Source: Defluviitalea raffinosedens
GTDB taxonomy: Bacteria > Bacillota > Clostridia > Lachnospirales > Defluviitaleaceae
Direction of reading: 5' to 3'
NCBI RefSeq assembly: GCF_016908775.1
Contig: NZ_JAFBEP010000003.1
Span: 1-64,000, forward strand
DNA: 64,000 bases
Shown: positions 46,324-53,462 of the stretch, one piece after another
Layout: each line of letters opens with the position of its first letter
Position numbering within the stretch: position 1 is the stretch's first letter
Made by a program: the position numbers and the translations under genes
Notes under the pieces: generated by a model
Seen by the model: only the letters and a program-made list of their open reading frames with translations
What the model was told of the DNA's origin: nothing
Database searches by the model: none

Positions 46324-47313
46324 ATGACGGTAAAAGAAAGTCAGTACAAGAAAATCCTGAGGGATTATGAAGTCAAAAGAGATCTTGCAAACAGGCGCTT
46401 AAAAGCCAGACAGGAAGAAGTATATGCCAAAATCCCCAGAATTGCAGAGATCGATAAAATCCTTTCCAGCACCGGTATAGAGGTTTCGAGACTGATCTTG
46501 CAGCATCCGGAAAAAGCAGATGAATTGATCAAATCATTAGAACAGAGAAATTTAGACTTAGTAATTGAAAAAGCTGAGCTTTTATACATTAACGGATATG
46601 ACAAGGATTATCTGGAGCCTTCCTATAACTGCAACGACTGCAAGGATACGGGATATATTGATCATTCCCCGTGTCATTGTTTTAAACAGGCTCTTATTGA
46701 TGTGGCGTATGACCAATCCAATTTAAAGGATATCTTGTCTGTAGAAAACTTTGATAACTTTAATTTTGATTATTATTCGGATGAAATTCATCCCCAGGCT
46801 AACATTTCTCCAAAAGAAAATATTAAGCAAATCTACAGCCACTGCATCCGCTTTGTCAATGAGTTTGATGAGACATTCAGCAATCTGATTTTTTACGGAG
46901 ATCCCGGTCTTGGTAAAACATTTTTATGCAACTGTATTGCAAAAGATCTTTTAGATCGTGGAAAAACCGTACTTTATTTAACAGCCTTTCAGCTGTTTAA
47001 ACTGTTTGAACAGGAAAGATTTCGCAAAGAGGAAATCGAAGATTCTACCTATCTGGATGCCATCTTTACAGTGGATTTGCTTATTATAGATGATTTAGGC
47101 ACAGAATTTAATACAGCCCTTACCGGTGCAGAATTGTTTAACTGTCTTAATGCAAGACTTCTTGACAGAAAGTCTACAATCATTTCTACAAACCTTTCTC
47201 CCAATGACTGGCAAAAGCAATATTCTGAAAGAATTATATCCAGAGTATTTGGAAACTATAAAGCATTAAAATTCATTGGAACCGATATACGTATACTAAA
47301 GAAATATAATTGA
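46324..47313 (+). CDS. DnaC/DnaI-type replicative helicase loader
   Basis: A 329-residue AAA+ ATPase that loads the replicative helicase. It has an N-terminal coiled-coil region, a probable zinc site of four cysteines (C103, C106, C117, C119), Walker A GDPGLGKT (192-199), Walker B LLIIDDLG (near 255) and the arginine-rich sensor region ERIISRVFGNYK. This is the DnaI/DnaC clade rather than IstB, because no transposase is near and the cysteine domain is present. Its ribosome site GAAGGCAGGTG overlaps the stop of the DnaD gene. Confidence 0.93.
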   Translation: MTVKESQYKKILRDYEVKRDLANRRLKARQEEVYAKIPRIAEIDKILSSTGIEVSRLILQHPEKADELIKSLEQRNLDLVIEKAELLYINGYDKDYLEPSYNCNDCKDTGYIDHSPCHCFKQALIDVAYDQSNLKDILSVENFDNFNFDYYSDEIHPQANISPKENIKQIYSHCIRFVNEFDETFSNLIFYGDPGLGKTFLCNCIAKDLLDRGKTVLYLTAFQLFKLFEQERFRKEEIEDSTYLDAIFTVDLLIIDDLGTEFNTALTGAELFNCLNARLLDRKSTIISTNLSPNDWQKQYSERIISRVFGNYKALKFIGTDIRILKKYN

Positions 47314-47317
47314 AAAT

Positions 47318-47356
47318 AATCCTGCCAAGCTTCAGGCTGGCAGGATTTCTTTTTTC
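47318..47356 (+). terminator. terminator of the helicase-loader operon
   Basis: Arms AATCCTGCCA and TGGCAGGATT with a TTTCTTTTTT tail, 4 bp after the stop codon. Confidence 0.85.
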
Positions 47357-47400
47357 ATGTCTAGGCTGCAATACCACTGACAATTAAATGCAACCACCAG

Positions 47401-47433
47401 TTGACATATTGAAAAGTAGGCTTTATAGCCTAC
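47401..47433 (+). promoter_or_regulatory. promoter and palindromic operator of the XRE regulator
   Basis: TTGACA (47401-47406), 17-bp spacer, TATAGC. A perfect palindrome, GTAGGCT-TTAT-AGCCTAC (47416-47433), covers the -10. It is a likely autoregulatory operator for the XRE protein encoded 60 bp downstream. Confidence 0.55.
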
Positions 47434-47492
47434 AACCATCTTTTCTGCTATTATAAAGATATCTCAATATACCATGAAAGGAAGGAGAAAAA

Positions 47493-48485
47493 ATGATATT
47501 AGCGGATAAGATCATCGAAGAGAGAAAACGTAATGGTTGGAGTCAAGAGGAACTGGCAAATAAGCTGGGGGTCTCCAGACAGTCTGTATCAAAATGGGAA
47601 AGCGCTCAATCCATTCCAGATATTAACAAGATCATTCAGATGGCAGAAATTTTTGGAGTTACTACAGACTACTTGCTTAAAGACAATGCCTCCAGAGCGA
47701 ACAGTGAACATCCGATAAAAGAATCTGTAGAAACTGTAAAGAAACTTCCTACGGTAAGTATGGAAGAAGCATCTGAATTTCTTAGAATAGAAGAAAAAAA
47801 TGCACCGCTTATTGCGTTAGGCGTATCTCTTTGCATTTTATCTCCCATACTTTTAATTCTTCTTTTTGGTTTTTCAAGTAGTGGAATATTGGGCATTTCA
47901 GAAAATTTGGCGGGCGGGCTAGGAATTACAATTTTACTAATTATGATCGCTACCGCTGTTTTCATCTTTATCTCTTGCAGAAACAGGGAAAAAAGATATG
48001 ATTTTTTAAAAACAGAGGAAATCGATACGGTCTACGGTGTTACCCAGATCGCAAAAGAAAAGAAAGAAACCTTTGAAAAAACATTTAATATGAATATTTC
48101 TATTGGAGTAATACTTTGCATTTTAGCCCCCATCCCCTTATTAATCAGCAGCTTTCTTACGGAGAAAGAGTATATTATTTCGGTTATGATTGGATTGCTT
48201 CTTACCATCATAACTGTTGCAGTAAATATGTTCATCCGAGTTGGAATAATCAACTCAAGCTATGATATATTGCTTCAGACAGGGGATTATACCCCTGATA
48301 AAAAGAAAGCTTCCAAAGTTTCAGATAAACTGGCAGGAATATATTGGCCAATAGTTTTAGCAGTTTATCTGGCATGGTCGTTGCCAACAAATAATTGGAA
48401 TGTCACGTGGGTTGTATGGCCTGTGGCTGGCGTTCTGTATGTAGTTGTTGTTTCAATTGCTAAGATATTGACTTCTGAAAAATAA
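47493..48485 (+). CDS. XRE-family regulator with membrane domain
   Basis: A 330-residue protein: helix-turn-helix domain at about 5-60 (GWSQEELANKLGVSRQSVSKWESAQSIPDINKIIQMAEIFGVTTDYLL), then a linker and about six hydrophobic segments from residue 110 to 325. The DNA-binding domain is thus tethered to the membrane. Such proteins are common in clostridia and the signal is not known. GGAAGGAG precedes the ATG. The palindrome in its own promoter suggests autoregulation. It has no partner gene beside it except the transpeptidase 100 bp downstream. Confidence 0.88.
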   Translation: MILADKIIEERKRNGWSQEELANKLGVSRQSVSKWESAQSIPDINKIIQMAEIFGVTTDYLLKDNASRANSEHPIKESVETVKKLPTVSMEEASEFLRIEEKNAPLIALGVSLCILSPILLILLFGFSSSGILGISENLAGGLGITILLIMIATAVFIFISCRNREKRYDFLKTEEIDTVYGVTQIAKEKKETFEKTFNMNISIGVILCILAPIPLLISSFLTEKEYIISVMIGLLLTIITVAVNMFIRVGIINSSYDILLQTGDYTPDKKKASKVSDKLAGIYWPIVLAVYLAWSLPTNNWNVTWVVWPVAGVLYVVVVSIAKILTSEK

Positions 48486-48585
48486 AACGCCAATTTAAGT
48501 GTTAGGTATTAAGGTTTTTAGTTCTATAGTGGATCTTTTGCTCATATCATATAATGTTCAACCATACCCAATCAGGGGGGAGTGC

Positions 48586-49284
48586 ATGAGATCCTTTAAA
48601 ATTCAAATCTTACTGCTCGTCATCTTGGGTTTAGTGTTATCCGATATGATTTATTATCGTTACAATACGCTTCATATTTACGAAACGGCTCTTCATCTCA
48701 ATAAAAATCCATATTACATTCATGTTGACCTGGATGATTATAAAATGTATGTGTTTAAAAATGGCGAAATCATAAAAATCTATCCTGTATCAGGAGGACG
48801 AACCATTTCACCCTCTCCCCTTGGGACATGGACCATCATCTCAAAAGCTGATTGGGGGGAAGGCTTCGGAGGTACCTGGATGGGATTTAACGTACCCTGG
48901 GGTAAATACGGAATCCACGGAACAGATGAACCTTGGTCCATAGGGAGGCCTCTTTCCCATGGATGCATACGGATGTATAATAAAGATGCTAATGAACTGC
49001 AAAAGATGATTCCCATCGGCACCAAAATAACCATTGTAAAAGGAATCTTTGGACCTTTCGGGGATTACTTCAGGGTACTGGAGCCAGGACATACCGGTGC
49101 TGATGTACTTATGGTTCAGCGAAGGCTTAATGACTTAGGCTATTATAATGGCTACTGTGACGGAAAATATGGAGAAAGTATGAAAAGTGCAGTGCATAAA
49201 TTCCAAAAAGATCACAAACTACCGATCAGCAATAAGATCTCCCTTACTATGTATGAAAGACTGGGGTTTATACCTATGGAATAG
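48586..49284 (+). CDS. L,D-transpeptidase with peptidoglycan-binding domain
   Basis: A 232-residue cell-wall enzyme. It has an N-terminal membrane anchor (about residues 4-22), a YkuD catalytic domain with the HG near 111 and the motif SHGCIRM whose Cys127 is the nucleophile, and a C-terminal peptidoglycan-binding type 1 domain (about 170-232, VLMVQRRLNDLGYY, KSAVHKFQKDHKL). It would make 3-3 cross-links or attach proteins to the wall. The start ATG 48586 follows GGGGGGAG; a longer frame to 48499 has no ribosome site. Role in growth or spore wall is not decided. Confidence 0.92.
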   Translation: MRSFKIQILLLVILGLVLSDMIYYRYNTLHIYETALHLNKNPYYIHVDLDDYKMYVFKNGEIIKIYPVSGGRTISPSPLGTWTIISKADWGEGFGGTWMGFNVPWGKYGIHGTDEPWSIGRPLSHGCIRMYNKDANELQKMIPIGTKITIVKGIFGPFGDYFRVLEPGHTGADVLMVQRRLNDLGYYNGYCDGKYGESMKSAVHKFQKDHKLPISNKISLTMYERLGFIPME

Positions 49285-49306
49285 GTATAAACCCCTCTGT
49301 TTTTAT
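49263..49306 (+). terminator. terminator overlapping the transpeptidase stop codon
   Basis: Arms GGGGTTTATACCTAT and ATAGGTATAAACCCC with CTCTGTTTTTA on the plus strand. The stop codon TAG lies within it. It separates this gene from the convergent chemoreceptor. Confidence 0.75.
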
Positions 49307-49311
49307 CCTTT

Positions 49312-51000
49312 CTAATCGGTATGAAATTGACTAAGCATAGCTGCCAGCTGTTCTCCTAATTCTGCCTGTGTTTCAGCAACAGATGAAATGGCTTCCACAG
49401 TTGAGGCGGTTTCTTTTAATCTGAAAGAAATGGTTTGGGTGCTGGAAGAAGCTGATGTAATTGATTGAGAAATCGCTTTTATCTGCTCTTGAATTTGCTC
49501 CATTGAAGAAGCAATGCTTTGGGTGCTCTTTGTAAAATCCCGAACCAGCTCCTCTACCAGCTTTGAATCCTTTTGGTATTGTATACTGGTTTCTGCCATT
49601 AAATCATAATCTTTAATCACTTTATCATTAATGAAGTCCAAAATATCTTTTCCATTGTTGGAAAGATTCTCAAAAGCCTCGTATACCTGTGCTATAACGG
49701 CATGTATATTGGTAACAGCACTGGCTGATTGTTCTGCCAGTACTCTTATTTCTTCTGCTACTACGGCAAAACCTTTTCCCTGTTCCCCTGCCCTTGCCGC
49801 TTCGATGCTGGCATTAAGAGCTAACAGATTGGTCTGTGCTGCAACACTTGAAATAAGTTGGGCCATATTTTGAATCTCTTTTACAACTTCTGCTTTTTCA
49901 ATGGCTTCTAATATTTTTGCTTTCTTTTGAGTATAAACCAGATGGGTCTCATCCTGGGATTGTTGAGATGCTTTTTTCATGCTTTCAGCCCGTTCCTTAA
50001 TCTGGCCTACTGTATGATTGCTCTGACTGATATGGCCCGCTAAATTTCTTATATTATCTGCTACAACAGAACTGGTATGATTCACTTCCAGAGTTGCCGC
50101 ATCGATTTTGGTCATAACCGAAGCAATATCTTCCGTTGAAGCAGTAATTTCTTCTACTCGGACTGTAATGGCTTCAACTGCTCCATAAAGGCTTTGAGAA
50201 GAAGAACTCATCTCCTGTGAATCCGTTAACAAACACTTAAACATTCCTTTATGCTTTTCTACCATTTCTTTAATGGCTCTTGATAAATCCCCTACTTCAT
50301 CTTTTCTGGTCAAATCATATCTCTGAACATCCACTAAATAATCTCCATGGGCAATTTTTAAAACGTCTTTAATCACTCGGGTTAAGGGCCTGCTAATTTG
50401 TCTTCCAAACACCAATACAAAAATAATACCTATTATAATCACCATAGTTGTAATAAGCGACAAATTTCTAAACAAGGCACGACTCATGTTAATAACATCA
50501 TCTTTTAAAACCCATACACTAAAGCTTCCAATAAGGTTTTGAGAGGAATCTATAATTGGCTTATAGATCACTTCATAAGCAGCTCCATTTAAAATAACTT
50601 CTTCAATTATGGCTTCTTTTTTCTCTTTTAAAATTTTTAGGGCCTCAGAAGAAATATTGGTTTCCGGAAAAGAAGTCGCTACAACTTTCTCATCAGAAAA
50701 TAGCGCAATAGAATACCTGGTCGCACCGCTTATGGCATCTACTACATCACTGCTGCCATCCAATAAAGCATCCCCCTTATAAAGATTTCCTTCTTTTAAA
50801 CTCCAGGCTCCCTGAAATTCACGAGAAAATAATTCATATTCCAAATCAACAATGGATTTTAATTGTTTTTCCATATTATAACTATTTAATGCATTTACTC
50901 CATCTCGGACGAACATTAAAATCACTGTTCCACATATAAGCAGTAAAATACTAAAAAAGAAAGTCATCTTGCCTCTAAGTCTAAGTTGAATATGATTCAT
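49312..51000 (-). CDS. methyl-accepting chemotaxis protein with extracellular Cache-like sensor
   Basis: A 562-residue chemoreceptor. Two membrane segments (about 12-31 and 183-203) frame an extracellular sensor domain of about 150 residues of the single-Cache type ([32 protein letters not shown]...). A HAMP domain (about 204-258) and the cytoplasmic signalling domain follow, with the hairpin tip [51 protein letters not shown]. Its signalling half is unlike that of the other two receptors here. GGGAGG precedes the ATG. Its leader has four 14-bp tandem repeats. No ligand can be told. Confidence 0.93.
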   Translation of the reverse strand: MNHIQLRLRGKMTFFFSILLLICGTVILMFVRDGVNALNSYNMEKQLKSIVDLEYELFSREFQGAWSLKEGNLYKGDALLDGSSDVVDAISGATRYSIALFSDEKVVATSFPETNISSEALKILKEKKEAIIEEVILNGAAYEVIYKPIIDSSQNLIGSFSVWVLKDDVINMSRALFRNLSLITTMVIIIGIIFVLVFGRQISRPLTRVIKDVLKIAHGDYLVDVQRYDLTRKDEVGDLSRAIKEMVEKHKGMFKCLLTDSQEMSSSSQSLYGAVEAITVRVEEITASTEDIASVMTKIDAATLEVNHTSSVVADNIRNLAGHISQSNHTVGQIKERAESMKKASQQSQDETHLVYTQKKAKILEAIEKAEVVKEIQNMAQLISSVAAQTNLLALNASIEAARAGEQGKGFAVVAEEIRVLAEQSASAVTNIHAVIAQVYEAFENLSNNGKDILDFINDKVIKDYDLMAETSIQYQKDSKLVEELVRDFTKSTQSIASSMEQIQEQIKAISQSITSASSSTQTISFRLKETASTVEAISSVAETQAELGEQLAAMLSQFHTD

Positions 51001-51016
51001 ATATTTGTGCCTCCCT

Positions 51017-51072
51017 ATATATGATTAATTTCCTATGAGTAATTACCTATAAATAATTATCTATGAATAATT
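51017..51072. repeat. four tandem 14-bp repeats in a chemoreceptor leader
   Basis: Four contiguous units, read on the minus strand as AATTATTCATAGAT, AATTATTTATAGGT, AATTACTCATAGGA and AATTAATCATATAT. Each is exactly 14 bp and starts AATTA. They lie between the -10 element and the ribosome site and are in the transcript. Confidence 0.75.
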
Positions 51073-51080
51073 TCCAAATT

Positions 51081-51106
51081 ATTATACCATATTTTTGACT
51101 TGTCAA
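51081..51106 (-). promoter_or_regulatory. promoter of the chemoreceptor at 49312
   Basis: Extended -10 TGGTATAAT (51081-51089) on the minus strand. A TTGACA lies only 14 bp upstream of it, and its complement forms an inverted repeat TTGAC-TT-GTCAA (51095-51106). The abnormal spacing suggests an activated or repressed promoter. Confidence 0.4.
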
Positions 51107-51354
51107 ATAAGTATTTTTATTAATAAAATTACATTCTTTTTAATTATAGTAAACTGATAACTTTTATCAACTTTTTGTAGTCCCAGATAATAACAGAAAA
51201 TTCCACTTATCAATCTATTTAACTTCTTTTTTGCATAATAAATGCACTTATGGAATATATCTTGTATATATGCATATCACAGTAAATTTAGAATAATGAT
51301 ATATTCATAAGTGCATCATAAATATTATTAAATTTCATTTTTTTGACAATTCAA

Positions 51355-51468
51355 TCAAGTTATAGGAGATAATCTTGCATTTTCCCTACTTTTTGCCCTC
51401 ATAAAACTCTCTGGCTTCAGGATATTTATCCCGGGCATAATCTGTTTAAATACTTCTTCCCTATCCAT
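51355..51468 (-). CDS. possible 37-codon ORF continuing the chemoreceptor frame
   Basis: It starts MDREEVFKQIMPGINILKPE and would end RLSPIT. It has no ribosome site, but lies in the same reading frame as the receptor at 51481, only four sense codons after its stop. The 3' flank of the paralogous receptor at 56705 keeps DKLFKQIM at the corresponding place, but in another frame. Probably a relic of an ancestral 3' flank or tail. Low confidence as a gene. Confidence 0.25.
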   Translation of the reverse strand: MDREEVFKQIMPGINILKPESFMRAKSRENARLSPIT

Positions 51469-51480
51469 TAAGTTTTTATA

Positions 51481-53211
51481 TTATAATGTAAATTCCAAAA
51501 TGCTGTTGTTCAAATCTTCAGCCAACATAGATAACTTCTCTGCATTGCTGGATACAGTCTCTATAAAACTGTTCTGCTCCTCTATAGAAGCGGATGTTTC
51601 CTGTATACCTGCTGCGCTGTCCTGAGATATGGATGCAATTTCATCCACTGATAATCTGATCTTTTTACTGTTTTCTGCTATTCCATTCAGATTATAGGCT
51701 ACATTTTTTACCCGTTCTACAATATGGATTATTTCATTATTTATATTTGTAAAGGCTTCTCCCGTTACTTTGATTTGGTCTATGCCTTCCTGTACTTCTC
51801 CATAACCCTCTCTTAAGGAATGAACTACGGATTTTGATTCAGACTGTATTCCCTGGATGATATGGCTTATACCAACAGCAGAATCACTTACCTGTTCTGC
51901 CAATTTTCTGATCTCATCTGATACAACTGCAAATCCTCGCCCTGCTTCTCCCGCTCTTGCTGCCTCTATGGCTGCATTAAGAGCCAGCAAATTAGTCTGC
52001 TTTGCAATGGCATTGATGATTTCTACCAGTCGGGTGATTTCCTGAGATTTCGTATCTAAGTTTTCTACTTTAGCCATAGAATGTTTAAAGGTATCATTGA
52101 TCTTGTCCATTTGAGCGATGTAGTTTTCAATAAGCTCTTTTCCTTGGGTAGACATATTGGAAAGTCCATCAATGGATGTATATAGATGTTTGCTGTCTTC
52201 ATTGGAATTTGCAATACTGTTGTTTAAACTTGATATAAATTTAGCCACCTCTCCTGATGAATTAGCCTGTTTCTCAGCGCCATCAGATAATGCCTGCATA
52301 GTAAATGCAATTTGCTCGCTGATTTGTTGAATTTGATTGGCGGATTCAGTAAGCCTTTCACTTTCTGTATTTACTTCTTTGGAAGCATCAGAAATCTGAT
52401 GAATCATTTTTCTTAAATTTTCAATCATCGTATTAAAAGCTTTCGATAAAAGACCTATTTCGTCATTGCCGTCATAATTGATTTTTTGTACAGCCAAATT
52501 TCCTTTGGAAACTTCATTACTTAAGGATACGATCTGGTTTAAATACTTTTGAATTATACGGGATATTAAAAACATAATCAAAAATCCCAGGGCTGAAGAT
52601 ACAGCAATAGATACAATCAGAATAAGTATCGTAAGCCTTAAACTATTTAGAGCTTCTTGTACAGCTTCATCTTTTTTTGCGATTATAATTTCTCTAAGTT
52701 CTTTCAATTCCTCAATTGTTATATGTTTTAAGGTTGAAATTTCCATAGATGCATTTTTTCCTTTCTGCATCATGGCTTCTACTTTATATCTGTTTACAGA
52801 AGGAACAATTTCGTCTATAAAGATCGTATTGATTCTCGCAGCATTATTGCTGATTTTTTCGATAAGTTCCTGAGAATCCTGTAGTTCAGGCAGTTCTTTT
52901 AATACAGCCAGTCCTTCATTGAATTGAGTCATTGTATTGCCGAAAGTATCGAGTGTTTTTGAAGTAAGATAGGTAACATAGTCATATGTTATGGCATCTA
53001 CTTCATTAAAATTTGCAATCATGTTGTGTATCGTTTCCACATAAGACATTTTTTGATCTACTACTTCTATATTTTTTTTAACATTTCCCATTAATCCATA
53101 TACAATTACTGCGGAAATTATAAAGAAAAATATAGAGATGATCAGGGAAACAGAGTATTTCAACCCAATTTTCAAATTTCTCCAGCCTATCTTTTTTAAT
53201 ACTTTCATCAT
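51481..53211 (-). CDS. methyl-accepting chemotaxis protein, four-helix-bundle sensor (paralogue 1)
   Basis: A 576-residue chemoreceptor with two membrane segments (about 19-43 and 193-217), a four-helix-bundle ligand domain between them (about 45-190), a HAMP domain (about 217-270) and a cytoplasmic signalling domain with the tip [47 protein letters not shown]. It has no CheB/CheR-binding pentapeptide at the C-terminus. The C-terminal half is nearly identical to the receptor at 56705, while the sensor half has diverged (about half identical by eye). GGAGGG precedes the ATG. A sigma-H-like promoter lies at 53275-53303. Confidence 0.95.
   Translation of the reverse strand: MMKVLKKIGWRNLKIGLKYSVSLIISIFFFIISAVIVYGLMGNVKKNIEVVDQKMSYVETIHNMIANFNEVDAITYDYVTYLTSKTLDTFGNTMTQFNEGLAVLKELPELQDSQELIEKISNNAARINTIFIDEIVPSVNRYKVEAMMQKGKNASMEISTLKHITIEELKELREIIIAKKDEAVQEALNSLRLTILILIVSIAVSSALGFLIMFLISRIIQKYLNQIVSLSNEVSKGNLAVQKINYDGNDEIGLLSKAFNTMIENLRKMIHQISDASKEVNTESERLTESANQIQQISEQIAFTMQALSDGAEKQANSSGEVAKFISSLNNSIANSNEDSKHLYTSIDGLSNMSTQGKELIENYIAQMDKINDTFKHSMAKVENLDTKSQEITRLVEIINAIAKQTNLLALNAAIEAARAGEAGRGFAVVSDEIRKLAEQVSDSAVGISHIIQGIQSESKSVVHSLREGYGEVQEGIDQIKVTGEAFTNINNEIIHIVERVKNVAYNLNGIAENSKKIRLSVDEIASISQDSAAGIQETSASIEEQNSFIETVSSNAEKLSMLAEDLNNSILEFTL
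51570..52185. repeat. near-identical tract shared with 56794-57409
   Basis: Within the signalling-domain part the two receptor genes differ by only about a dozen bases in about 600, and stay in register at a fixed distance of 5224 bp from their stop codons to the second membrane segment. The sensor parts are far more different. Confidence 0.85.
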
Positions 53212-53274
53212 AAGATCCCTCCTTGAGTTACTTCTGTTACAATAAATGACTAAGATACATAGTAGATATTATTT

Positions 53275-53303
53275 AAATTCGACATTAATCTCCATTTTCC
53301 TTT
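53275..53303 (-). promoter_or_regulatory. sigma-H-like promoter of the chemoreceptor at 51481
   Basis: The minus strand reads AAAGGAAAA, 11-bp spacer, GTCGAATTT. It satisfies the sigma-H consensus RnAGGAwww-N11/12-RnnGAATww at every fixed position. About 64 bp before the start. Confidence 0.5.
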
Positions 53304-53424
53304 TAATTTTTTAACTAATATTTTCATAAGAGTGTATATACTGATTCTTCTTATAGTTAAGGCATAAAAATATGTTTTTTACCTCACAAGCTTTGCATGC
53401 TCAATAGAGTCTCAACCCATAATG

Positions 53425-53459
53425 AAAAAAGAGTCAATCGAAACGATTGACTCTTTTTT
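53425..53459 (-). terminator. terminator of the SLH-protein gene
   Basis: Arms AAAAAAGAGTCAATCG and CGATTGACTCTTTTTT around AAA, with T tracts on both strands, 3 bp past the stop codon. Confidence 0.88.
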
Positions 53460-53462
53460 TAA

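Larger units (their letters stand above)
51001..51480. other. intergenic region between two chemoreceptor genes
   Basis: Very AT-rich. From left: the ribosome site and 14-bp tandem repeats of the receptor at 49312 (51017-51072), its extended -10 (51081-51089), then about 250 bp without recognisable features, and a small reading frame, 51355-51468, that continues the frame of the next receptor past its stop codon. No terminator for the receptor at 51481 is visible. Confidence 0.6.

Noticed and set aside
46324-47313. IstB-type transposase helper
   Set aside because: No IstA transposase is next to it, the cysteine-rich N-terminal domain and the preceding DnaD gene fit a replicative helicase loader.
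51017-51072. CRISPR array
   Set aside because: The 14-bp units are contiguous with no spacers and there are no cas genes.
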